A DNA stretch of 28,205 nt, from NCBI GenBank assembly GCA_001970855.1, contig LSSN01001101.1, positions 1 to 28,205 of the forward strand. The letters are read 5' to 3'. The notes under the pieces are model-generated. The model was not told where the DNA came from and made no database searches. It saw only the letters and a program-made list of their open reading frames with translations. Source of the DNA: Smittium culicis (taxonomy: Eukaryota > Kickxellomycota > Harpellomycetes > Harpellales > Legeriomycetaceae). Numbering within the stretch: position 1 is the stretch's first letter; every line of letters starts with the position of its first letter. Positions 1 through 10,256 of this stretch are shown here, one piece after another. The position numbers were made by a program, and so were the translations under genes.

Positions 1-2836
1 TATAATTTCCAAAAATTTAGATTTTCAAAGGTACGAGCTTTAAGTTTGTCCTTATTTACTTTTTATCTATTTCCCCCCTTTTTTTATGATTTTACTTTTG
101 TTTTATTAACTTTAAAAAAATGACTATTCAAAAGATAAGAAATGACTAAATAAATTTTAAAACTACTATTTATTTTATTTCTAGGGGCTGCCGGGGGGTC
201 AATAATCCCTCTTTACTGGCTATATACAAATTTCATATAGTCTATTGTTTTTTCCCCTTCATTTCTAAACAAAATCGATCTATAGTTTAACAATCAGATG
301 TTTGTTTTTCCTATTTATTTATTCTTTTTAGTTTTATTATTCGGATTCTATTGGTTGTACTGTTTAGTCTTTGTAAAAAGAGAAAAGGTGTAAAATTTCA
401 TTAACAAATGACGATATCCCTTTTTTCACATCATTTATTTTCGTTATCATTATCTATATTTTTCTTGATTGGAAGATTGTAATTTATAATTATTATTTTT
501 TTCATCGAATTTTGATATCAAAATTGTGTATATTCTATTTTCACTCGGCCGTAGAGTTACCCTACGATACTAAATCGAAAAGTGCATTTACTATTAAATC
601 ACATAATTTTTCAGAGAATTAAGGAGGGTTTAAAATCTTGGCCACCAGTATTTCACTTAGAAATAAGTAAAAAAAATTAAAGATGCTTTTTAAATTGCAT
701 AGATAAGTAAAAAAAAGAAAAAAGTGGCTGAAAGAGGGTAGGTAAGTGGGATCTATAATTAATTTTGGCGTTTGCTCTTCCAAAGTGATATTTTGTTTGA
801 TATGAGGTATTGTATTTATTTGCTAAATATTGAATATTATCTGATGTACGTATTATAATAAATATTTTGTGTTATGTAATTAACTTTAATTGAGATACCA
901 TTATTTGCTTGTTTAGATCGTATATGTTACTCTTAATCCAATTTTTATTCGTTATAATTTATTTGAGATAGTATAGTGAAGATAACTAAGTAATATAATA
1001 ATTTAGTTTATTTATATTTTACTTGAATATTAACGTAGTTCAATTGAGTTATTTATTGTTATTTTTATTAAAGATATAATGTCTTTAATAGCATTTGTTA
1101 ATGAAAGTAAAACGATTAGTTCATATTATGACTGTGGTGGCAATTAAATTTTCAGTTAAAAGTAAAATAAAATATATTTAGTATAAGGACGATTGTTTGA
1201 TAGAGTAAAAGTAAATTGGAAAATGATATTTTTCTTTTATAGGGTAAAAATAGGAGATTGAATCTATATACGTTAGTTTTTGGTAAATGTAAATTATATT
1301 ATTTAGAATGAAATTTGAGGTTATATTTATGCCGTGTATTGATATAGATATTTTTTCAATAGTATATAATGATTATATACTGAGTAATTAAGAATAATAA
1401 GTGTTAATTAGGAAATTTTGAACTAAGTGGCTCGCAAATAACCTTATAAATTATTTTAAAATGAGATTTATTGTGGTTTGGTGCTGGGTTATACTGATCT
1501 TTGTATATAAATTTAAGGATTTTTGGATGCAATAAAGCGTCGTAAAATGAAGTGTTGATTACGTGTAGTAAATTGCGACAATTTGGCACTTGGTTTACTT
1601 TGCTGGATTCCAACAAGCAGGCTGTATAAAGTGATTTTCAATGTAAAGGGGTTGGTTTTCTATCGTGATAATATGCGGATAAGCTTCGTATTTCCATTCC
1701 AGTTATAACTTGAACATTTTGATTCACATAGTTGGGGTAGATTAAGCCAATGGCGGAACATATGGGCAGTTTAGGAAATCACATGATCAAGCATTGGACA
1801 ATAGCTAGATTTTAATTTTTCTAATAAGGACAAGTATTGATTAGTATGTATAATAATAGGCTAATCGAATCTAACCTAAAAGGAATGGTGTCATAGGATT
1901 AATCAAGTTTTAAGCTTTGATTCTAACTTTATAAAGTCTCTAACTATAAAAAAAAAAAAGATTAAGGGGATAAGGGGAGCCTCTGAGCAAAAGACGATTA
2001 GATTTTTTTTCGGGAGAACTCTCATTATTTTGACATTCTGTTTTTTAGCGCAAGTTTTATAATTTTCTAATTTACTTCAGATTTTTATGGAAACTTGAAG
2101 TCTTTTTACTTTATTGTTAGTACGGCCGATTTATTCTTTTATTACTGTTAGTAATTTTAGTTAGTCCAGCCAGCTTATTTGACACTTTTTCGTATCAGGC
2201 TATAAGGTTGGCGAAATTTAACCTATTTTGGCCTATTTGGAGTACTCGCTTTGACCCCCATCACAAATGTTTGATATTACTGGCAGCAAGTAATAGCTGG
2301 AGTGTTTTTTTTTGTATTAATGCGCGTAATTAATAGCCTATAGACAATATAAATCAAGGTGCGCGTTGAATGATTGGCCATACTTCCAAAGCTGACCCCC
2401 GCCTCTATGCTGAAAAGGGATACTAAAAAGCTTTTCTTTTATAGCTCAATATTTCCTTTGACAAGACACTCAACTTTTAGACACGTTTTAATGAACCTTC
2501 AAAGACAACTTTTATTAAATCTGCAAGCAAATATTTATATAGTTTTAGCTCCATAGACTCATTTTTAGTTTTACAGTCAAATATAATAAAGAAGGAATTT
2601 CATATAAGTAGTTCTGTTTAGGACCTTCTCACTACGGTATTTTTATTCTAGAATATCCTCCTCTAAATTATCTTATTCTTACCATCCAACCTCTTTATAA
2701 ATTTCACCGAAAATCTCTACCACACGCCCTTCCTTAAATCACAAGTTACCGATTACTTCTTTGCTCTTTCCACTTTTATATCAACCCAGGATAATTTATA
2801 TTCGCAATCTATCACTCACAACAAAACCCATGAATT
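1..2836. other. AT-rich intergenic spacer upstream of KOG1
   Basis: No intact gene is visible. Most of the stretch is low-complexity A/T with homopolymer runs. From about 600 to 2000 G exceeds C on the plus strand. From about 2640 to the KOG1 start it becomes pyrimidine-rich; for example 2701-2760 has 20 C and 4 G. A coding relic on the minus strand is listed separately. GCCAAT boxes occur at 1746-1751 and, on the minus strand, at 2373-2378. The pyrimidine-rich part probably holds the KOG1 promoter and 5' leader. Confidence 0.6.
1404..1898 (-). pseudogene. decayed coding relic, possibly fungal-specific transcription factor domain
   Basis: Reading the minus strand in one frame from about 1898 down to 1404 gives protein-like sequence interrupted by several stops. 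Segments include SLLLYILINTCPY, then FPKLPICSAIGLIYPNY, GMEIRSLSAYYHDRK, and after another stop SLYTACLLESSKVNQ and onward to FPN. The order (hydrophobic helix, an N-x-x-PY turn, then a CSAIGLIYPN-like helix) resembles the start of the fungal_trans middle homology region of Zn2Cys6 factors. No zinc cluster or usable ATG is visible; the last 70 codons are open but begin at TTG, not ATG. The local G+C is higher than the flanks. I see in-frame coding character over about 490 bp; the family assignment is inference and weak. It could instead be a fragment of another gene or a transposon. Confidence 0.35.
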
Positions 2837-2864
2837 ATGGAAACCGATTTTAATGCTGATTCTG
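2837..2864 (+). other. putative first coding exon of KOG1
   Basis: The ATG at 2837 opens the short peptide METDFNADS and reaches a GT at 2865. Splicing from 2864 to the acceptor ending at 3116 (TTATAG) keeps the phase and joins it to the well-supported KOG1 reading frame. The donor (GTACTT) is not a strong consensus and the 252-bp intron would be longer than the introns of POB3, so a different or additional upstream exon is possible. Confidence 0.3.
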
Positions 2865-3116
2865 GTACTTTTAACTCTAATTTCTTTTCCTCATTCTAAA
2901 ATTTACATTATCTTATCGTAATCACTCAATATATTCCAATATATAAACATTTTCATTATCCCTCTAAAAATTTCACTTGAATTTGCTTCAAAATCTTTTT
3001 TATTTGTCTTTTCCAATTTATTTTCCCTCCCCTTTTTAATTCTCCTTCTTTTTTCTTCCTTAAACAATATCCCATCATCCATTCCAATACCTAACCTTCA
3101 ATTCTTTCCATTATAG

Positions 3117-6100
3117 CTCCAGAGCACTTATCAAAATATAATGACATATACTCTCAGCCCAGATCCCTATCTCTCGCTCATCTTCAGGTCGGTGAATGGA
3201 GGAACCAGGAAAAGACTAGAACTAGCTTCGGCATAATAACTGTTTGTTTAAATATAGGAACTGATCCCCCCGACTTCTATCGCCCTGAAGATGCCCCAAT
3301 TATTGAAGCTGGCATTGATCCCTTTAAAGTTTCTGACGAATTTGTCCCTAAATCAAACCAAGATAGATCAAATAACCCCGAAGATAACAAAGGAAAACCC
3401 ATTAAAATAAAATCCCCCCTCGAAAGAATAGGAAACAATTTACAAATGTTTTATAACGATCTATCTAAAACTACCCATTTTCGTGTCGCTTTGGATCCCG
3501 CTTATGAAGATTTTAAGCGTCTAGTAACCCATGTTCGCCAAGAAATAAAAGATGATAGAATGCTATTCCATTATAATGGCCACGGTGTCCCTAAACCTTC
3601 TGCTGGTGGTGATATTTGGGTATTCAATAAATCTTTCTCACAGTATATTCCTCTCTCTGCAATTGAACTCTCAACCTGGGTAGGTTGCCCCGCCCTTTAT
3701 GTTTGGGATATTTCTAACTCTGAATCTGTAATAATGGCCTTCGAAGCTGCCGCTGAAATAAAAGCTAAAGAAACTGAAATTTTATACAACAAACGTAAAC
3801 AAGCCCAATTAAATAGCGCTGACCCTGAAAGCAAAAAATACTACGAAAAAAACCCCATGCCTAACTTTCTATCGCTTTACAAAAACGAAATTCACTTGGG
3901 CGCAACTAAGAGATTTGAAGAATTGCCCCTCAACCCCGGAATCCCTTCAGATCTCTTTACTGCTTGTCTAACTAATCCAATAGAAACCGCTCTTAAATTC
4001 CACGTAATGAGAAAAGGCGGATTCATGAAGCAATTCTTTGATTCAGGCTTTAAAATTCCTGGAACTCCCCGTGAAAGAAGAACCCCTTTGGGCGAGCTAA
4101 CTTGGATATTTACCTCTATAACAGACACTATAGCTTGGGATATACTACCAAGAGATTTATTTAGACAGTTGTTTAGGCAAGATGTCATGGTCGCCTCTTT
4201 ATGCAGGAATTTTATCTTGTCTGACAGAATTATGAGGTACTACGGATGTCACCCCGTTTCTTATCCTAAATTTCCCCCAACCCACTTACATACCCAGTGG
4301 GAAACTTGGGATTTAGAAGTGGATTCTTGTGTACAACAATTCATCAGATCTGCTCAAAGTTTCGTTGCTGACCATAGAAGCCCTTTAGATTTTAAACAAA
4401 TTGCACTAAAAATAAACCTTGACAAGCATAAATATGATCACTCAAAGTATTTTCTTAACCAATTAGATGCATTTGATTTATGGCTACACCACGCTAAATC
4501 AATTGTTGTCTCCCATTTATCTGCAGTTAACTCTTTATCCACAAAAGACTCTGAAACTGAAGTAGATGGCCGTAGAGCTGGCGGAATTCGCTCTTTATCG
4601 CTAGGCGCGCCTTCTGGTTTAGAACCACCATTAGAGCTTCCTGTAGTACTACAAGTTTTACTATCCCAAAATTATCGGCATAATGCGCTTGCTCTATTGT
4701 ATAGTTTTCTCATTTTGGGTCCTTGGGCTGTTGATCTTGCCTATGCAATTGGTATATCTCCATTCATTGTAAAATTGCTTGGAAGTGCTACAAACGAAAT
4801 TACTGGTCTGTTAATACTAGTTTGGGCAAAATTGGTTGCTGGCGACCCTGATTGCTCTAAAGAGCTACTAAAAAATGACGGTTATCGCTATTTTATTAAT
4901 TATCTTGGTCAATCTTCAGCCGAGGCTGAGAGATTCTATCATGATATTCGCCAAAGCGAGTTTATTTCATCTCAAAAAAGTAATGATCCTAACGTTGAAA
5001 TTTCTTCATCTCTTGACGAAAGTCAGCCCGAATTAAACTCTGAAGCTAAAGTTAGGCTGCTAAAAGATATGAAAACACTAAATGTTGTTTCTACTGCTGC
5101 TTGTTTTGTCCTTTGTATGTTCTGCAAACTCGGAAAAAGCGCCCAAGCAGCCGTCTTTAAAGACGAAACTCTAAATTATATTTACACTCATTTAACTCGC
5201 CCTGATGATGAAACTACAGAATTGGCACAACTAAAAGTCTGGGCGATCTTGACCCTTAGCGCAGTGCTAGACAATTATTTAGAAGCTCAATGGATGGCTA
5301 TTACTTATCGCGAATGTGTTATTAATGCCAAAAAAGATTCTTTATTATCTGCTTATTTGAAAAACACTAGGTTTAACTCTAGTCATATTGAATATTCGAA
5401 TATCAGCGATATAAACGATCCTTACCTAAAAGAGAAAATAGAAGAAATTGAAACTGAAACTAGTGTTAAGGATATTTCTGAGCTTCTCATACCTCTTGCA
5501 TTCCATAAAGAGCAGCGTGTTAGATCAGCTTCTATTCATGCTATAGGCTCTCTTTTAAAGGGGCTTAGAGTCTTATCTGAAGGAAAAGTTTCCGAACCTG
5601 ATGAGTTTATAGATATTTTGGTAGATATGAAATTTAGCAATTATTGGGAATCACTTTCTAATGAAGACTCCAACAGCCTAGAAGAATTAGAAAATTCTTT
5701 CAAAAATTTCAGCTCCGTTAGTCATAATAAAAACTACACAGAAAACTTGGTTAATATCAAAGTAAAAGGAAAGGATCCTGTAAACCATGCTACTTCAAAG
5801 CCTAATTCATCCAACCCGAATAAAAAAAATAACACTTCTTACAACTTCAAAGTGGCACAAAAAGCTCGTAGCACTGAAATTATGCTCTGGGAAGCTGTTT
5901 TATCAGCTTCACAAGATGGTAGTCCTATGGTCAGAAAAGAAGTGGTAAATATAATAGGAAGCTCTATAATCCATAGCTACATAGTAGAGTTTATCAGAGC
6001 TATTTCAGTTGTTTCTGCCAAGGAAACTGGCTCTGACATTTCATATATATACAATCATTTAGAAAAAAATGCAAGTTCGTCTAAAAATTCGCCAGAGAAT

Positions 6101-8947
6101 ATAATATGCCCTTTACTGGTGACAAATTATATGGTTAAATTTTACAAAGCCCTTTTAGTTTTGTCAAGTGACCCGCATTTAGATGTAATGCAATCTTCAA
6201 TGCGTCTTATTGATTTGTTATTCCAAGCATATACCCACTCTTGTTACTTTATTTTAACTCCTCAAATCAATCTGAGTAATCATATTCACACATGGGCCAC
6301 TAAAACAAGTTTATCGGGCTTTGCACCACCAACTTTAAGTTTGAAAACTTTAAAAAATACCAAAAGCCTTAACTCTACCGTCGGTAAGAAAATTAACAGC
6401 ACAAACGATCAGTTGCACAAAGGATTGCAGACTAATAAAATTCTTGCTGAAGGAAATCCTAAAAATTTAGACTCTGCTATAAATAACAGATTCGCTAACA
6501 AGGAGTATTCTCCTAAAGTTAACAACTTTTCTAAAAATTCTGAATACAAGAATTTGAACAAGCTTCAAGATCCGAAGAATAGCCTAAACCAAGGGATTTA
6601 TAGCGACGTTGGAAAAACCAAAATCCTAAATATCAGTCCAGAAGCAATTAAAACAGATGGTAATAGCAATCTTAGCACAAGCTCTAGAGACTATACTCTT
6701 GATCACCCTCACAGCAGCAAGATTTTAAGAAAAAAGGCTAAATTAAAAGGCAATACATTGAAGCTACAAGATTCATGGGTGGAGTATGCTAGAAAACAAC
6801 TTGAAGCAAACTTTAGCCTGTCTCAAATATATGACTGGGAAGGTGCGTATATATTGGAGTCTGATTTAGTACTAAGCATTAGCACTGAAACAAATAGCGA
6901 ATTTTTAATTAAGTCAGAAAGGAAGAAAATACAATCTGAATTTATTGAAATATCTTCATTTAACCGAAAGAATAAATTTAACGAAAAGTTTTCAAATAAA
7001 GAAGAGATATTGCCCCCTAACTTAATTCCAGGCCCAACCTGTACAGTTTTCCATCCAATTAGTCCACATTTGATAGTGGCAACACATAGTGGTGATATTA
7101 ACGTGATTGATTACAGTACAAAGAGCATTATATCTAGATATGACATAATAAATTCCTCATCTGAAATATTTTCTCCAGTAAAAGACTTGCATCTAGTAAA
7201 TCCTGAATCAAGAACTTTATTGCTTAATGTATATGATGATGGTGTAGTGAGAATTTTTAATAGCTATGCACCAACACTATCTGTCAACGATTCCGAACAA
7301 CACCAAAGGCAGTTAACTAGCAATAACTTTGATATAAAAGGGTTAAAATTCCCTGTTCCTGAATTAATTACCACTTTTAGAGCTATAAATAGTGCAACTC
7401 CTAATAAAAACAATATAAACTCCTTCCTTGGAGCTAATCCATCTCAAAAGAAAACTTTACGGTCTAATAGCTTGTCTAGACACTTTTCTGGTGGCCCTCA
7501 AAATTCTAGTTATCACTTGCCAGAAGAAAATGTATTTGGTCAGTCAACTGGTTGCGGCGTTGTTAGCGATTTCTGCCAGCAAACAGGAAATTTATTTGTT
7601 GGATCAAAGAACAGCCAAAATATTAGCGTGTGGGACCTTAATTCTGAGCAAATGGTAAGCAATATCTCTTCAAAGTTCTTTTTTAGCAGCGTTAGCAGCA
7701 TTTCAGTCGAAAAGTATGGTAACTTGGTGGTCGTTGGAAATACAGATGGTGTTGTTAGAATGCATGACTTGAGACTACCGCCAAATAGCTCTCCAGTACA
7801 ATCATGGCGAGATTTATATCCAAACCAAATACAATCAAGCTTCTTTATGGATTTAAACGACACTAATATTTATTCAGCATCAATTTTAGGTACAGTTTTT
7901 GTATGGGATATAAGGAACAAAGCCTCTATTTTAAATTTTGAGACTATTAAACACAGGGAGTATGATTTATCCTTAAATAGAATGGTTAACCAAAAGTATT
8001 CTACATTTTTTGCCACAAGTTCTAACTACACAGTTGAGGCATATAATTCCAAAGGAGATAATTTAGGTAGCTTCAATTCGTTGCCTGACTCGACTTTCAG
8101 TTCATCTGAATCCCTTTTTTCATCCTTCAAGACTAATTTTAATATATTCGGAGCTAGTTCTACACATAATTCAGATACTATAACTAGTACAATAACAGAG
8201 GATAGTGATAACACCTATTCACCTATTAAGAGTTCAACACCAATTGGATACTCGATGCAATTAGATACTTTAGCTTATAACCCAACTATAAATTCATTAA
8301 ATTTATCTACGATGACTAACCCATATTCAAAAATACTTGGCAATTCAGCTTATTTATCATCAGTAGATAGTCTAAGAGTACTTGGAATGAAATATGATTT
8401 GATGGAATTTTCAGCAAATTCTGAAAAAAATTCCTTAGACGGACTCTTATCTATAACAGAAAACTTGGGACTTTTAAGTAGCTATGGAAATAGAACAAAT
8501 GGCAGCTATAAGCAGACTGTTGATATCAATAGTTCAATTCCAGTAAATTTGGTCAGTGGAAATATTAAAATTTCAGATTCTGCTGTTAATGATTCTCATA
8601 ACCCGAATATTGAAAATAGGTTAAATGTCGGCAGCTTTAAAAAGCCTGACATGGGTTCTAATAATATTAATATAAATAGAAGGAGCGCAGGATTGACACC
8701 CCCTCCCATGGGAAAAACAATTCACCGGTCAAATAGTGGACTATCTTCGATATCCAATCATAAGAAACCAAATTCGTACAACCAGCTTCCAATGAACTCT
8801 GGAGGTTATGCAGATGTATCGAAAGATATGTTTGAGTTTGTAGCATCAATGGACGATTCATCAATAAATCATATTTCTTTTCACCCTTACTTACCTAAAA
8901 TATGCATTGCTCAAGAAGACGGTAGCATATACACATTAAGTAACTGA
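3117..8947 (+). CDS. Raptor/Kog1/Mip1 ortholog, TORC1 scaffold subunit
   Basis: This is the substrate-recruiting scaffold of TOR complex 1, which binds TOR kinase and presents substrates in nutrient-controlled growth signalling. The open frame supports at least 1942 residues. Translation upstream of the ATG at 3446 gives SLSLAHLQVGEWRNQEKTR followed by VCLNIGTDPPD, the conserved Raptor start, so coding begins at or before 3117 just after a TTATAG acceptor. Domains in order: Raptor N-conserved caspase-like domain (about 3190-4500; HYNGHG at 3569-3586, LTWIFTSITDTIAWDILPRD, LFRQD); HEAT-like repeats (about 4630-6270; LPVVLQVLLSQNYRHNALAL, LGPWAVDLA); a charged Asn/Ser-rich linker (about 6330-6740); and a C-terminal WD40 propeller (about 7020-8944; ISVWDLN, VRMHDLR, VFVWDIRN). 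The propeller carries a long insertion before its last blade, and the usual DC motif of the N-domain reads DIS. It is longer than yeast Kog1 because of low-complexity inserts. Stop is TGA. Identification is very secure; the exact 5' exon structure is not. Confidence 0.95.
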
Positions 8948-9063
8948 TCAACTCTAAGCACCTAAGCAAAACCAATATTTGAACTCCAATATTTATAAAG
9001 TTATTTTATATGTATTCCTTAAGGGGAATTAATAGATTTTATTTATTAACTATTATCACTTAT

Positions 9064-9069
9064 AATAAA
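9064..9069 (+). terminator. candidate poly(A) signal of KOG1
   Basis: AATAAA lies 117 bp after the KOG1 stop in a T/A-rich context. The genome is so AT-rich that this hexamer is expected often, so the call is positional only. Confidence 0.3.
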
Positions 9070-9371
9070 TTATATTTTCATTATATTACGTCTTCTTTAA
9101 GGGGCTTTGTATATATCTTTAAAATTCAGCTAACCGAAACTACATTTTACGCTTCTTGATATAACATTGTAACATTTTTATGATTTTGGAATACTTCAGA
9201 ACTGCTAATTTTGCTAAAAATGTCAAAGAAAGCATTGGTGATATATACGTATAGATAAAAAAACTCTGTATATAGTATTACTTTAGTCCTAGTTTATGAA
9301 AAAACTGCTAAAACATTTAATTAACTATTCTAGATTTTTTTATTTTTTAAAAAATGTCAATTTACAATTAA

Positions 9372-9562
9372 GGGATATTCTTAAGGGAAGCGGAATTGTT
9401 TTTTCTTGGAAATGATATTTGATTTTTTAAATTCGATAAAGCTAATGGTTTTATTAGATTATTCATTCGATGATAGTTTCTAAAAAGGTTTAAAATTAAA
9501 TGAGAGTACGATGAGTAGGAAATTTTTAATAGGAAAAGTTCCGCTCCTCTAAATAATCTCCC
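9372..9562. mobile_element. degenerate inverted-repeat element (MITE-like)
   Basis: The 30 bases at 9372-9401 and the reverse complement of 9533-9562 agree at 22 of 30 positions, including an uninterrupted AGCGGAA core, and both begin GGGA. The 191-bp unit has no coding capacity I trust. No clear target-site duplication is visible, so it may be an old non-autonomous transposon or a chance hairpin. Confidence 0.3.
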
Positions 9563-9953
9563 GCATAAATATTTCAGTTTTACTAAGTAACTAACCAAGA
9601 ATAGAATTGGACTATATCAAAATATTTTTGAATCGAATAAAAATTAATTTAATCAGCTTGTAGATTAATTTTTCTGATTATATGCTTTTTTTTGGATGAA
9701 TATACTTATAAGAAATTATTTATACTATTCATAATTTTAATTTTTTTTTTATTAATACTGTAATAGAAATAATGAGTATGGCTAAATGAGAGTTATTTGA
9801 GAGCAAAGAAATGATTTTTAGATATAAAACAGTAGTTATATTTTGTACGAATTATTCGTTATCAAAGATTTATAACTTTTATAAACAGCGTTTTTTAAAT
9901 TTTAAAAGACACTATTGGATAAACTTGTTTACTTCCAAATTATATAATTTTCA

Positions 9954-10073
9954 TAGCCAATAATTATGAAGCTAGCTAATAATAAATTCGCCAATGGAAT
10001 AACTTAGTATAGGAGTGATATATCGACTATTGGCTAAAGAGAACATTTACGCTGAAATACTAATTAGCCAATA
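9954..10073. promoter_or_regulatory. cluster of TAGCCAATA / TATTGGCTA boxes upstream of POB3
   Basis: TAGCCAATA occurs at 9954-9962 and 10065-10073 and its reverse complement at 10028-10036, with a further CGCCAAT at 9989-9995. All lie 180-305 bp before the POB3 ATG. They match the CCAAT core bound by the HAP/NF-Y complex in fungi. The opposed copies can also pair as hairpins. Function is inferred from position and motif only. Confidence 0.45.
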
Positions 10074-10180
10074 ATTTTATACACATTACCAAAAAAAAAA
10101 ATAAAAAGCGATAATTGAAATAACCAAATAAGTTTACGAAATTAATTTTGATCTAATTGTTTATTATTAAAGTTTTATTT

Positions 10181-10186
10181 TATATA
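10181..10186 (+). promoter_or_regulatory. TATA-like element of POB3
   Basis: TATATA lies about 71 bp upstream of the POB3 start codon, downstream of the CCAAT-type cluster. In such AT-rich DNA it is only suggestive. Confidence 0.3.
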
Positions 10187-10256
10187 GTACTATTTTCCGA
10201 GCAAGCTTTACCAACTCAAGGGGTCTAAAGATAGCGAAAAAAAAAAAGATAGAAAA

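Larger units (their letters stand above)
8948..10256. other. spacer between KOG1 and POB3
   Basis: This AT-rich stretch separates the two co-directional genes and contains no credible ORF. It holds the presumed KOG1 poly(A) region, a degenerate inverted-repeat element (9372-9562), and a cluster of TAGCCAATA-type boxes with a TATA-like sequence just ahead of POB3. Confidence 0.6.
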
